64,000 bases of DNA from Halichoerus grypus (GCF_964656455.1 NC_135714.1:57375850-57439849), one strand, 5' to 3'; positions 39,817 to 52,814 are shown, counted from the stretch's first letter. Notes: generated by a model not told the origin, from the sequence alone. Program-made: numbers and translations.

Positions 39817-40024
39817 TTTCTTTTTTCTTTTTTTTTTTTTTAAAGATTTTATTTATTTATTTGACAGAGAGAGACACAGTGAGAGAAGGAACACAAGCAG
39901 GGGGAGTGGAGAAGGAGAAGCAGGCTTCCCGCTGAGCAAGGAGCCCAACGCAGGACTCGATCCTGGGACTCCAGGATCATGACCTGAGCCGAAGGCAGCC
40001 GCTTAATGACTGAGCCACCCAGGC
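39817..40024 (-). mobile_element. Can-SINE 14
   Basis: An inverted copy with a T-rich tail. The head is slightly truncated: it stops at GAGCCACCCAGGC and lacks the usual GCCCC. No clear target-site duplication. Confidence 0.9.
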
Positions 40025-40110
40025 AAACTATCTGTGGTGAAGACAATGTTTTCTTTTCTCCCAATTGGTCTTGGACTATTTTGTAAAACACAACAGAAAT
40101 TAATTACTAG

Positions 40111-40326
40111 AGGGGTGCCTGGGTGGCACAGTTGGTTAAGCCGACTCTTGTCCGACTCTTGGTTTCAACTCAGGCCATGATCTCAGGGTCCTGAAATCGA
40201 GTCCCGAATCAGGGTCCCTGCTCAGCGGGGAGCCTGCTTCTCCCTCTCCCTCTGCCACTCCCCCTACTTGCGCATTCTCTCACACACACTCTCTCTCTAA
40301 TAAAATAAATAAATTATTTTAAAAAA
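40111..40326 (+). mobile_element. Can-SINE 15
   Basis: A copy starting AGGGGTGCCTGGGTGGCACA with an internal short duplication (CCGACTCTTG twice). It lies under 90 bp from the inverted Can-SINE 14, so the pair forms a potential inverted repeat. Confidence 0.9.
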
Positions 40327-43300
40327 TGATAAAACAAAACACCAGCCCCATTTTTTAAAAATTATTCGACCCGGTACAAATACAACAATTGTCAAATTGG
40401 TATAAGAGTTTCTATATATAGTCTCACTTTCGGTATTTATCTCTTCACAAGCCTGAGTCTGTGGACATACTTTGAGTACCACTCGTTTTTAAATTTAATT
40501 AAAGAGTTCTGCTTACTACAAAGTAATTCTGTCTGAGAGTGCTACCCATTTCAAATTCACAGAGCATGCCACAAGCTTCCGTTAGAGAAAAGAGATGTAA
40601 GGAGTTTCACCGAGGGAGAGAGCCTTATTATGAAACCCCCAACCTAGTGAAATCTATGTTCCTGTGGCTGTTTCTTATGTGCAACAGCTTCGAAGGACAC
40701 ATGGAGAAAGTCAGATCACGGGAATACCATTGAAAACTGATGTAACCAAAAGGATTCGACTTCCCATCCAGGTAAAGCTTCAGTGACCCTGTCTTCCATA
40801 TCAGGAGACTTAACTATATACTTGCTGGGCAGGTATTTTTCCATTGGTATCTTTAGGCCAAATGGGGCTGTACTTTCTACTAGACCTATTTGGATTTGAT
40901 TATAGTCCCAGAGTCTCCCAGGGCAATGGCTTGATAGCCCATCAGGTTAATCCTCAGGCATCTATGTTATCTCAGTATCCCTGCTTCCCTTTCTGAGGCC
41001 AAGAAGGTTAAGCCTGAATCCCTATATAGCCAGTTAAAGGGAAAAGGGGTTTAGGAATCAGCAAATCAGCCAAGTTTATTTACATTCCCTTCAGTTAAAC
41101 TTCCTGCTTCATCTCTGCTAAGGACTTAACCCATCCAATGCAATTCTACAATTCTAAGAACTTGTTCCCAACTTAATGAAGTAGTCCTGCTGTTATCCCT
41201 CTGGTTTGTTGATTCGATCCCCATAACCCTGCTTGCTGTTCTTCCTGCCATCATCTTCACTTTTCCCTGGCACATGGCTACTGTGAACTGGAAACTCTAG
41301 AAAAGGCTTCATTCCGCCTACCCACAGAGTCAGCACTGCCTTCTCTAGAGGCCAGACCCACCCTTTTCCTGGATCTAGCTGAAGGCCTAGGCCAATTATC
41401 TCTGGTTTAAAACTCTGTCCTATTCATATCTCCGGAACATATTTCCCTTAACTACAATTTTTCAAGTTAAACGTGATTCTAACATATATATGTATATATA
41501 CATATGCCAGATATTTTGACATTTAAATTTCATGACAAATTTAACATCTTTGAGCTGCATGAGGATGGTAACCACTATTCCTTCCACCATTTCACAGTGC
41601 CTAGAATAGCACTTGGTTCATCACCAGCTCCTATAAATATTGTTTAATTAATTAATTAATGGACCAAAGATTGGAACAAATGAGTACTTTCAGTGTGCAG
41701 TGTGTATAGTACACACACACACTCAATATCAATTTACACATGATGCTAACACCATCTTAAAAATGAGAAATTAAAGAATCCTAATAATTAACATTCATTC
41801 AGACTTTACATCTATTTTCTTCTTCTTTATAACAACTTGTTATGGCCCCAGATTTCTCATATCTATGATTCAATAATTTGACATATATGGTAAGAAAAAT
41901 ATTGGTTGCTAAGTCAGATATAAAAATCACTGTGATGATGCATTAAAGTAAGTTCCTTGCCTTTTACCTTCCTTAAACTGATTTTCAAGCCAATATCCCA
42001 CATTTCAAATCTTAACTGAGAAGGTAAACATACATAATTTTTTACGCTATAAAACTAAAAAATAACACTGAATTAAGTTTTATATTCAATGTATTTTACT
42101 TAAAAGTATTACAAAATAGTACCTTTTGTATGATTTGTGTTCTTTTCTATCTTAGTAGTTACTGAATCACACTTTCTCAATGAATACTTTGAACTTCATC
42201 TTCTAGAAAGTACTTTCTTTTTTATTTCCTATTCAATGACTTAATTAATTCACATCTATTCAACCTTTGTAGAGAATGAGAATTCAAGCGATTCCTTATG
42301 TCTTCAAACCCCAGAATACGGTCTAGCACCAAATGCAAATGTACAGTTCCTAATCTAATGCAGTCCCACTTGAACACTTGGACCTGCTATATGTCCTCTG
42401 CTCAGTTTTCTGCACTGGCTCTTAAAACCCTACAGAGCATCAAGAGGCAGGACAAGACTGCAAAAATAAAGCCTGAAACAATGACCTCACCAGCATTTGG
42501 TAAAACATATGTATCATACCTCCTCTGGGTTGGGCCTATGCATAGAGAGAACAACAGCAAAAACTTCATGGTATTGTTGGAGGACCAGCTAAGGTAGAAT
42601 AATTATAAACAGGAACATAAGGAATATTTTGAGAACTCCCAGAAGAGTGGCAAAACAAAGGGAATAGCTCTGAACTCCCAAGAAACAGCAGCCTGGCAAC
42701 CCTAGAAAGAAAAATGGTTGCTTTTTTGAACAAAGTCAACTGTGGATGGAGGAGGTATAAACATTGACACACTTTCCAAATAACATCTGGAGTAATGAAA
42801 CAAAAATATTTCACATCGGCAGAGTGTGTAGAGAAAGGTCAGTTACTATTGGGCCTCATCAACAAAACTGAAGAGCAACATACGGGTATTTTAGTTGAAA
42901 ATAAAGAAAAACCTGACTCAAAGCCACGATGCAGAGATAACTACATCTCATGTTTGTAAAGTAATGTGATTTGAACAAATTCTGACAAAGGATCTGCTCA
43001 TTTCCCATTTTAGCATTCTGTGGGGAAGCGAAAGAATGCATTCAAAATACTTTAAGAAGATATCCAAAGTTTCCACATAAGAAGTGAAATGCTATCATTT
43101 TGGAGGAATCTACATTTCTTCAGAAAATTTTCAGAATGCTTTGAAAGAAATAAGGAAATAAGACTCCCCAATGTAACACAAGTGAAAATGTAAGCAAAAA
43201 ATGCTAAAATAGGTATCTTTTGCTTCTCGGAATAATGCTGTCTTTGTGGCAAAATGAAGCCAAAGCACACATCTTTGACTATAAAATGCTTTCCCAAGCT

Positions 43301-43425
43301 CCTTCCTGAACTTAAAATATAAGAGTAAGGCTTCCTTTCCGCCTCTACCTTCCAAACCATGCTGGAGCCACGCCGCACACCCGCACACCTGCAAACACAT
43401 ACACACAAGAGGGAATAAGTCTTAC

Positions 43426-43832
43426 CAGACCGTCACAGTTGCTAATGGCAACAGAGGTTCCTGGAATGTCCATGATGTCACCAACATAAGCACAGTTAGT
43501 CTGCAAAGGCTCTGTTTTCCAGATTCTTTCTGAAGCATTTCCTGCTTGATGATCATTAATGGGGTCAGTTACATTCTCAGGCACCAGAGACGTCTCGTGC
43601 CATTCCACAACAGCCCCAGGAGCTACTAGCTGAGTGTTGGGCCTTAGTCGCAGATGAAAATCTCTTCCAAATGCTGTGATGTTAAAGAACAATTGCTCAG
43701 AGCTGGAAGACACGTCCCTCGGTGACCTCCTTTTGTGATTTGCAGAAAGAATATGGGAGAGATAGTGTCCTTCAAAATTTGTGCTGACTGGAGTCACCAG
43801 CTCATACTCACTCTGTCTCTTTATTGGTAAAT
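43426..43832 (-). CDS. ADAMTS3: ADAMTS3 coding exon 3: N-terminal prodomain
   Basis: Exon 3 is 407 nt and encodes residues 33 (completed) to 168, the bulk of the reprolysin-type propeptide that keeps the protease latent until furin-type cleavage further downstream. It begins D-LPIKRQSEYELVTPVST and ends SNCDGL. The acceptor is CCCACAG|AT and the donor CTG|GTAAGA, leaving phase 0. The strongly conserved block EQLFFNITAFGRDFHLRLRP sits at about residues 76-95. Two prodomain cysteines are visible (C146, C165). N-glycosylation sequons are at N83 (NIT), N119 (NVT) and N131 (NAS); the last is not in the human sequence as I remember it. A basic HKRRS at about residues 65-69 is not a canonical RXXR-type activation site by context. 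The open frame continues into both introns without a stop nearby, but the splice sites and family conservation fix the ends. Confidence 0.97.
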
Positions 43833-44394
43833 CTGTGGGGTGAAAAATAGAATTGTAGAACCCTGTGTGACAAGAGAACACAGGAGGACATAGCATAGGC
43901 ATAAAGTGCCCCACCTCACAAGGCTCTACCTCAACTTGCATAATAAATATATTCCTGAACCATCTCATTAAGAATGAAATTTTGAGAACTCGAATCATTT
44001 CTCAAGTACACTTAGGTAACTCTGGGTTCAATGAATCATTTTCTTTTTAAAAAATGTACTACAATGTGAATATTCGTATCTCATTTATACGTTTGAGGAT
44101 ATAAATATAATAAGTTTCCATAAATGATATCTGGTTTGCTTATCATCAAGACATGCTCCCAATTCATTTATTATTGGCATAACTGACACCTGCTACAAAT
44201 TTTTAACAAAGTTGCTATTATGTAGAAGAAATTTTTTTTATTGTTTAATTTTTTCCCTGTAAATATCCTAGAATTTATACTAATTATAATAGCTACTTTA
44301 TGTTGCATTTACCATTGGCCTGTAATTTTATACATTGTAGTTTATGGTGCTGTAGTTTATATATAATTTTTCCATCATAACAAACCTAACAATC

Positions 44395-44525
44395 ACATTT
44401 CATGGGTGAGGAAACTGAGATTCAGGAAGTATGTGCTCAAGGTCAAGTAACTGTGAAGCTCAGATAGGAATCCAAGTCATACTCCAAAGCCCATACACTC
44501 ATTCTGTTCCACTGAGTTGTGCCCC
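44395..44525 (+). repeat. MIR 3' part
   Basis: GGTGAGGAAACTGAGATTCA, then AAGGTCAAGTAACTGTGAAG and a following GGAATCCAAGTCATACTCC, typical of the MIR 3' half. Confidence 0.75.
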
Positions 44526-45865
44526 ATAAATCACAGAACATTTTCAGAAAACGAGGAGAATAGGTTAAAAAAAAAATAGAAATCATAATCTATAAATTAA
44601 ATATGCAGATGCTGGTCAGTTAAGAGCAAATGGCATTGTCATTTTGCACCAAATTCCGTACATGGGACAGATACTCATTTTAATATGAATGTCTATTTGG
44701 AGTCCACCTTATATCACGGTGGCCAGCTACAGGTTAAACTCAATTTCACAATTAATTCCCCTCATTTAGCCAAATGTATTATGTCTGCTAAAATGCAAAC
44801 ACGCTGGGGAAAGATAACTCATTGAATAAACCATTTATCCCTTATTAAAAATGATTTGGAAGCAAGACAGTGGATCCTGGAAAAGAACATGAGGACAAGG
44901 ATGAGAAAAGAAGACAAGCAAAATCTGATAACAGAAATTAAAAAGTCCCCCACCTTCATGATTCTAGCCTAAGACTAGTCCCACAGTATGTCAAAGTACC
45001 CTGAAAAAAATTCTATGATCCATGAATACTTCTCCCCTAGAGCAATTACATGGATGTCATCCAATAAATGAAAGTGTTAAGACTCATAACTGAACTATAA
45101 CCTATGATCTTAAAGTAACCTTATAGAATATGTTCACTCTTTTCCTGCTTTTTAAATACTTCACACAGTGTATAAAGTACCAGAAGACAAATGAAGGCAT
45201 TTTACAACTTGGAAATTCTTTGAGTGCATGTTTGTTATCATTATGCCATTTAGAATGGCCAATGAATTTAAACAAAATACCCTTCTTTATTAAATGCACA
45301 GATCAAATAACACTGCTGTAAATATTTACTAGGCAGGAGTGAGGACTGTCGCATCACATAGTGAAGTGAAGCCCGCCTCCAGCCCTGGGACGCGCAGCAA
45401 CGGCATGATCCCCACTTTGTGGTTTCTCTGGACCATCGTCAAAGACCCACACTAGGCATCAGCGTAAGCACAGATGCAAAGATGTAGTCTCTCTTACAGC
45501 CAAATCCCTGGGGAATACTTTTAGTAACTTCTGGCTTATAGAAAGAACTCAAAATTTTAGGGAATGAACTTGAGTGTCGCAGGAGCAGAGTGATGGAGGG
45601 GAAGGCTTCCACAGTAAGGGATGAATCAGGCTCTTGGATGTGGACTGACAAAGCCTATCCCCAATTAAGTATAAATTCCTTAAGGACAAGAAACCCCCCC
45701 CATTCAGCTTGGTATTTCCAATACTATCTAATACAAGATTTTGTACACGCCAAGATCTCTTGTCAGTAGGATCTGTTTAACATGTATTAAGTTAGTAATG
45801 CAGGTAACCAGAGAACCTTTGCTTTGTCTATGCTGTTATACACTAACTTACAAGACATACTACCT

Positions 45866-45880
45866 AAAAAAAAAAAAAAA
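45866..45880 (+). mobile_element. Poly(A)-only insertion with target duplication
   Basis: A run of 15 A is flanked by a perfect 14-bp direct repeat AAGACATACTACCT (45852-45865, 45881-45894). This is the footprint expected of an L1-machinery insertion that carried only a poly(A) tail. Confidence 0.7.
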
Positions 45881-46490
45881 AAGACATACTACCTGAGGTC
45901 CAAGGGCATCTGCCTGCACCAGTAATCCCACTTATAACTCTTTCTCTATTCATTTACTGTTTCAAGTGAAGGAGATTTCCCATCTCCGCTGAAGGAAATT
46001 CACACAACCAAAGTCTAGACAATATACTGATGCCTGGATTAAGTGACTAGAGAACTAGAAAATTTAGGAAGAATGCAAGGAGGCTCCTCCACACCCAGGA
46101 GGACACCCAGGGCCTCATGCTTACAGCAAACCATGCATCCTAGATTCTCTGGGACAGTTCCATTTTTCCACTGTCAGACAGTATGTTCTGCATTTTTATT
46201 CAAAATAAAGAAGGCATATTTCTATAGAGCTTTGTCTTCTCTGATGCTAAATAATAAATCATTCCTAAAATGTACACATAAGACACATTGCTGAAATTAA
46301 ACCCAGAATGTAATTTTCCAGTTGGGAATTATTATAACCAAGGGAAAAGATGCACTTAGTAACCCATCAGGCTACCATCCCCCTGGACAATAGTTAGCAG
46401 AACTGACAAAGGAGCTACCAGGTCACCTGCCATCTATTGGCAGGATAAATACTGGGCACTGTGCTTTGTGTTCAAGAATATACCATCTCT

Positions 46491-46685
46491 ATGGCGCCTA
46501 GGTGGCTCAATTGGTTAAGTGTCTGAGTCAGCTCAGGTATGATCCCAGGGTCCTGGGATCGAGCCCCACGGTGGGCTCCCTGCTTAGTGGGGAGCCTGCT
46601 TCTCCCTCTCCCTCTGCTGCTCCCCCTGCTTGTGTTCTCTCACTCTCTCTCTGTCAAATAAATAAATGAATATTTTTTTTAAAAA
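46491..46685 (+). mobile_element. Can-SINE 16
   Basis: A copy starting ATGGCGCCTAGGTGGCTCAA. The 17-bp target-site duplication is AAGAATATACCATCTCT (46474-46490, 46686-46702). It splits a MIR. Confidence 0.95.
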
Positions 46686-46702
46686 AAGAATATACCATCT
46701 CT

Positions 46703-46860
46703 AATTCTCACAGCAATCACAGCAGGTGGGTGTTATTATCCCTAGTTTATAAATGAAAAAGCAGGCCTAGGAGGCCTGACACATTGCAAGCAAGAAGCCA
46801 AAGGAAAAATTCAATTTTGATCATTTTGACACTGAAGACCATGCTCCTATGCTCTTATTC
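46703..46860 (+). repeat. MIR fragment
   Basis: ATTCTCACAGCAATCACAGC, then TATTATCCCTAGTTTATAAA and a following TGAAAAAGCAGGCCTAGG resemble MIR. Its upstream part probably lies before Can-SINE 16 (about 46430-46473). Confidence 0.65.
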
Positions 46861-47244
46861 ACTTCAGAATAGATGGAACATCTTGCTGTCGATTTCTAAT
46901 TTAAGATCTGACTTATAAAGGAAAACTACCACAAGAATGACGACGTTCTGTCTACCCGCAACCAGCCAACCAATTTTTCCTCCAGTGTAGTTTCAAAAAT
47001 TTCTGTAAAAGGCTCTTAAATTCTCGGTCTTCGGGAGGGAAAAAAAAGGGGAGGGGGATGGTGGGGAAAGCTCAAAGCTATCAAAAGTATTTTCATCTCA
47101 GATCACAAGCATACAGGCAAATCAAATTATATCCAGTGTTAACTTACTGTATTCAGAAATTACACACCTCACAGGCCCAAATCCTTCCACAAAGCAGCAC
47201 AGCCTATGGATAAGGAAGGAACTACACTGTCAGAAGGCACCAAG

Positions 47245-47430
47245 TTAAGTCAGCGCATGACCCTGAACAAATTCTTTGGTTTCTCTTAGGCTCAGTGTCC
47301 TCAACTGTTAACTGGAGGCTAGTAATATTTCCAGCTCATAGGTCTAGTGAGAGCTTTAAACGAGATTACGCAGAGGATGCAATAAATATGAGCTATTGAA
47401 CACTTAAATGTAAGTTAGCTACTCATTAAA
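47245..47430 (-). repeat. MIR element
   Basis: Antisense MIR text: GACCCTGAACAAATTCTTTG, GCTCAGTGTCCTCAACTGTT, then AACGAGATTACGCAGAGGATG. Confidence 0.7.
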
Positions 47431-47724
47431 ATATTGCCCATGTGCGGTTTTAAGATGTGAAACTATACACTTGTCAGCAGAGATGGCTGAAGGGCCACGG
47501 CAATTGGTATATAAAGGTCTTTGTGGGCCATAAATTCTACAAGCACAAATGGCCAGAGCCACCGTAAAGCCACACTGTGGTCACTAAGTCACCTGAACAG
47601 GACTCAAAAGCAGTGAGCCTTCCACAACCGACTGGCATCTAGGCATGCATGGTCCATTTTCCTCCAGCTAATACGGAGATGTTGTCTGTGATCTTACCAA
47701 GGAGCAAACCCCCCCCCCCCTTGT

Positions 47725-48295
47725 GCACCAACCCCTAACCCCTCTCACCTTTGCAGGAACAGTTCTTGCACCTGTCCTCTCCTCTTTCTCAATCAGTCTC
47801 CCCACATCACTAGATCATTCCCATCAACAAATAAATAAGCAGCCGTCTTATCTCCCCCCTTTAATAAAAACCCTCTTTATGCCACATCCTGCTCTAGCTA
47901 ATATCCCAGCATTTCACTACCCTTTATACCCCCTCAGTGGTCTCAGCCTGGCACTGAGAATTCTCACATCTCAAGGTCACTATGATTGCTTTCCTCTGGG
48001 ATCTCCCTCCTTAATTCCTTCAGGTTTGTGCTTTAATGTGACCCTGTCTCAGTGAGGTGTGTCCTGACCAGTATCCATCTCATCACTCTCCATCCCCTTT
48101 CCCCATAAAACTTGTCACTCACTCTCTGACATACCATAAATTGTATTTACATTTACTTATTGTTTCTCCCACTAGCATATAAGCTCCATGAGGGCCCAGA
48201 TTTTATGTTCTCTTTACTACTGTTTCCCAGTGCCTAAAATAGAACCTGAAATCACTCAATAAATACCTGTGAATGAATGAATGGATGAGAGCAGT
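47725..48295 (+). mobile_element. L2 3' part
   Basis: It carries GTCTCAGTGAGGTGTGTCCTG, CATATAAGCTCCATGAGGGC, TACTGTTTCCCAGTGCCTAA, and ends ATCACTCAATAAATACCTGT plus GAATGAATGAATGG. This is a textbook L2 3' end. The part before about 47990 is less certain. Confidence 0.85.
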
Positions 48296-49315
48296 TTGAG
48301 CCTGAGGGTGTATCTAGAATTAAAATGCACCATCTTTTCCCCAAATAGCAAGTTATCCCCAAGCGATCAATGACAGCCAACTACACAAGTTGTCATATAC
48401 CTCTACAACCAGAATTTTGCTTGCAAATGTTATTTCTACTTCTCACGGCTCTTACTGACCAGTAAATCAAACATTTCGCAGTATCCAGGTCTTGTATTTA
48501 AGTTACTAAGAACCAGAAAGTGGATGTAGTCATTAAAACAGATCTCCTGGAATGCAGACACAGTGCCCCTCATACTTAGAAGCAAGCAGCAGGAAATCAG
48601 CCCCACTCTGCAATCCCTTTAGATACTCACAGAATATCTATACAGGTCAAAAATAAAAAAGACCTTGAAAATCATCTAATCTTTGCCTCTTTCTTACAAT
48701 GAAAGCATCTCAAGTAGGTGATTTCCTTTTAAGTTAGAGATAGAGTGCCTTTAACCTGCTCCTGCTCTCTGTGAAAAGAAATTTTTCTCTGACTCTCCTG
48801 GGCCGCTCCATCTCTTAGCTCACCCTTCTCCCGGTAATGAAGAGTGATGTCTGTGATTTGTAAGCCTGGGAAAAATAAGAAGTTCACAAAGCTCAGAGCC
48901 TCCCTCCTCACTCTTCTTCTGGGAAGGATCCTGATAAGGAGCACACGTTGTCTCCCACGTCATGGGGGCAAGCCCTGTCCTAGCCCAGCAGGGCCTGACA
49001 CACGCCGGCTGGGCACTTCCCATCAAAGGGAGAGCCTCTTGTTACCCTGGCCTTGTTCGTAAAAGATATTTTTACTACATCTTTATATCTGCTATTTCTA
49101 ACTTGTTAACTCAAGCAAGTGAGAGGGGTATGTTTTCATTCAGGATCTCCTCAGAAACTCAAACTACCTTTAAGAAAAAGTATTGTTGTATCTTCAATGG
49201 ATGACTAAATTATAACACTGACAATTCTCCTTGTCAGAGAATTCTCTAAAGTCCTCATTTGAGAGTTTAACTTAATGCCTTCTTCCTCCTCAGGCTGAAT
49301 CAAAGAGACACATTC

Positions 49316-49318
<3 letters not shown>

Positions 49319-49368
<50 letters not shown>
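49319..49368 (+). repeat. Compound (TG)15(AG)10 microsatellite
   Basis: A pure TG array (49319-49348) is followed directly by a pure AG array (49349-49368). Confidence 0.97.
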
Positions 49369-49370
<2 letters not shown>

Positions 49371-49443
49371 GTGTATACATCTGTATACACACACATACAC
49401 ACACTAATATTAAACATAACCTACATCAAAGTATTTGAGGAGG

Positions 49444-49640
49444 GGCACCTGGGTGGCTCAGTAGCTAAGCATCTGCCTTCGGCTCAGGTCATGATCCCAG
49501 GGTCCTGGGATGGAGCCCCGCATCGGGCTCTCTGCTCCGCGGGAAGCCTGCTTCTCCCTCTCCCACTCCCCCTGCTTGTGTTCCCTCTCTCGCTCTGCCT
49601 CTCTCTCTGTCAAATAAATAAAATAAATAAATAAATAAAT
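49444..49640 (+). mobile_element. Can-SINE 17
   Basis: A full-length copy starting GGCACCTGGGTGGCTCAG. The perfect 15-bp target-site duplication is AAGTATTTGAGGAGG (49429-49443, 49641-49655). Confidence 0.95.
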
Positions 49641-50284
49641 AAGTATTTGAGGAGGCCATGTTCTATGTTTCCATATACTTCAAGACCTTTTGGATGATCC
49701 AACTTTTCGTTTTAATGTCAACCACCTTAGAATTTTCTCAGTTTCAAAATTGTAACCCTTTCTGAGACTTTGGGCCCTTTTCCACATGTCCGTGTACTGC
49801 ACATAACAGACCCTCAGTAAATACAGGTTCAAGGAAAAAGACGGACTTGCTTCACACTGAAACTTGAACATGGCAGTTCTCTGCCTAGAATAATGTGTCA
49901 TCCCTTCTCTTCACCCCTAAAATATCTAAACCAAACTTCTCATTTTCACCCTAAATATTCAGCTTGCCTTCCTGACTTCACTGTTTATGTTCATGATGTG
50001 CTGATTCTCCCAAAGCTCCAGCTTAGAAAACTGATTTTATATCCACTTTTCCCCCCATTTAATATCATTCAAGTCCTACTGTTTTCTCCTTAGAAATTGC
50101 TGTCAAACTAATCCCATTTCTTCCAATTGCTTCAAGTCCTTGTCACCACACACTGTAAACCGCGAGGTGCCAAGTCCAAACTCCCCAACATAATTTCTCA
50201 CAGCCAAATATTGTATAAATTGTACCAAAATATTATCTGAATTACTGCCAGGAAAACTGTTTTAAAGTCCCATATGTAAAATGC

Positions 50285-50470
50285 CTAAATTCTGCCACTT
50301 ACTACCTTTGTGATTTTGGTCACTTAAGACTTCCATGTCAGTTCTCATCTGTAAAATGAGGGTAATAGTATTTTATTCATAGCCTTGTAAAAACTAACTG
50401 GCCTAATCCAAAGTGTTTAGGACACTATTTGGCACATATGAAGGGCTCAATAAATGTTAGGTATTAATAT
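50285..50470 (-). repeat. MIR element
   Basis: Antisense MIR text: CTGCCACTTACTACCTTTGT, CATCTGTAAAATGAGGGTAA, then CACTATTTGGCACATATGAA and GGGCTCAATAAATGTTAG. Confidence 0.85.
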
Positions 50471-50754
50471 TACTGGATTACTCTCTCTGAACAGTTTCAA
50501 TGGCTCATCATTACTTCAAAGATAAAATAGTTTCAGAAAACTGATCACTTTTTTTCCATGTTAGACATGAAAATTGCTTTAAAGACCTCTACTAATCAAA
50601 TCCTCTCACTTCACAAATAAGGAACTGAAACTCGCAGACTGGGTAACTGAACCCAAAAGTGAACTGTCATTTAAGGCCCTATGTACTCCGTCCCTAACCT
50701 CTTTGCCACATCATCTCCCATATTGGCCTACTGAAACATTCTATTGGGCCTAGA

Positions 50755-50915
50755 CCCAACTTAATCACGCCTGTCCTCAAAGTCCTACTCCACCATTCGC
50801 CCCCAGGGAAAGGACTGCTCCTTTCTCTCCATCCATACAAATCCAACCTGGCCTACAGGGCCTACCTCAAGTCCCATCTCTCCCAAGAAACCTTCCCTGC
50901 TATCTTGTCCGGAGT
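50755..50915 (+). repeat. L2 fragment
   Basis: CAACCTGGCCTACAGGGCCTA and AAGAAACCTTCCCTGCTATC follow the L2 sequence order. Confidence 0.6.
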
Positions 50916-52813
50916 ATAGACCTGCTGGTCTAGGCTTCTTAGATCTCATCATCACACATTATCTGTATAAAAGTTCTAAAAATCTGTATGGGAGAAAAAT
51001 TATATGCTTACGTCTTGTCCTTTCAGAGATTTTAGGCTCTTTGGGATGGAGGTGTGGTATCTTAACTATGTTTAAATGTCCCCAGCATACAGCAATCTTT
51101 GGGGGGAAAAAATCAATGGTGATTTTTGGAAGTGGGGATTCTTGAGAAGGAGTGCTTTCACAGTATACCACTGTGGCCCATGCTCTGGCATCATCTTAAT
51201 TCCCTCATGCATTCAGTCTCAGAAGCTCACAACTGAGGACGGGCAGCTTGGTATCCATCTAATATGTTGTGCAATGATATCCACATGTCTCCTAGAGGTT
51301 ACTAGATGTCCCCAGTATGTTACAAAGACCACACTATAGAACAGTAAGAGAACAGAAGTGTTCAGTAGTATAATCAACATTACTTAGACCTCAAGTGACT
51401 ACAGTACAAAGCTCACACATATTATAGTAATCTTTAGTTGATCTAATGAAGCCCAAAGCTACTCCTGGCATACAAAATATTGGAATACTTGTGATTGATG
51501 CAATATGGCTTGAGTTCCCAAGCAAGGAAGGGAGAAGGTGGGGTAAGACGGTTGATTACCGAAGGTCTGGAGTGGAAAGTACTGCGTTTAAATTCTGATT
51601 TCAAGCAGATGTGCATTTTGGCCTCTGCAAGCAAATTATCAAAATTAAGGCTCAGACAGGTTGCCTGTAAAATAATGGGCTCAAACAAGGTAAGGCACAT
51701 AAAAGACTTAGTCCAGCTAGTAACAATGTAATAAAAGAAAAATTAGCTGAGGTTATCATCACCGTGACCATACGCATCCAGCTGAGCTATAGAAGATGGA
51801 AGTGGGCTTCCGAGTCCTTCCACATCCCGGCACCTCTCAGGCCTCTCCCATCTCCACTCCCGCCCCAGCCTGGTGTTTCTGATATGGGTAGAAGGGATCC
51901 TCAGCTCCATGTTAACGGAGGGCCTGAAGTCCAGGCTAGCCCTAACAACCCATACTCTGTTACCTCGCCCAGACACTGGGATCCTCTCCCAAGAATTGGT
52001 TGATGATTATCAAGAGGCAGTTCACACAGGCAACTTCCTTTTTCAGGTACAAATTCTCAGTATGCAACAATCTGGCCACAAGAAGGAAATCGAATAAGCT
52101 TTTTCAAGATCTGCTAAAGAAGCCGCTCCAACAACAACATTCCCAAATCCTTCGCTGAGGGTCAGAGAATGACTTTCATCAGAAATGACAGGAGCCAGCT
52201 GCTCTAGGAAAAATGTGAGCAGGGTGATGAGTGGACCTTAAAGAGGACACCAAGCGCTGAAGGGCTTCCCAAGGCCGTAAACACAAACGGAGAAGGGGAC
52301 GCATCTTCACTGAAAGGCAATTAAAAGTTAGTTGTGACACTTGCTGAACTCCTGAGCAGAGCCAAGGTCTTTTTCCCCTCACTTCATCTCCTCTAGGCTC
52401 TTATCACCGCAAGGCAGAGAACCTCTTTGAAGTCTTTTATTTTAATTGCAAACCTACTTTCACAGTCAAAGATTTTTCAACAAGCTATTGGAGAAAAAAG
52501 AGAAAGCTTTTTTTTTCCTTTTACTCATTAAGAAAGAACAAATCGTTGTGAACTTAAAAATTCTTCTCATTTTTTTAAATCTGGCTTTTTCATAAATATT
52601 TGTTGAATTGCACAATGTTTACGTTAGAGAGAGTCACTTAGGAAAGAACAGCACATTCTTTAGTGTTCCAGAACATGAAATCAGGTAAGAGAAGATCTTT
52701 CAAGGAAAAAAAAAAAAAAAAGAAGAAGAAGAAGAAAAATGTCCAAGCATTTTCTTGGTTTGCTACATCTTAAAATGATCAAATAATTAATAACAGAATA
52801 ACAAGTAGAGAAG

Positions 52814-52814
52814 A

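Larger units (their letters stand above)
1..43425 (-). other. ADAMTS3: ADAMTS3 intron 3 (partial)
   Basis: Everything left of the exon 3 donor (CTG|GTAAGA) is taken as intron 3, which runs off the window. No sequence encoding the prodomain after CDGL was found on the minus strand. Most of the recognisable content is mobile-element derived. Stretches of more than 300 bases with nothing recognised include about 2.65-3.68, 9.2-10.58, 12.7-13.2, 13.4-17.1, 21.0-23.0, 23.35-24.7, 25.0-27.4, 32.2-34.1, 36.5-39.1 and 40.4-43.4 kb. They are mostly AT-rich and open frames in them are short. Confidence 0.85.

Noticed and set aside
1..43425. ADAMTS3 exon 4 in the window
   Set aside because: No minus-strand sequence matching the prodomain after CDGL with flanking splice sites was seen. 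It probably lies further left.
43345..43998. Single 217-codon gene at the exon 3 locus
   Set aside because: Only the middle part is ADAMTS3. The first 55 and last 27 or so codons are read-through into introns beyond clear AG and GT splice sites.
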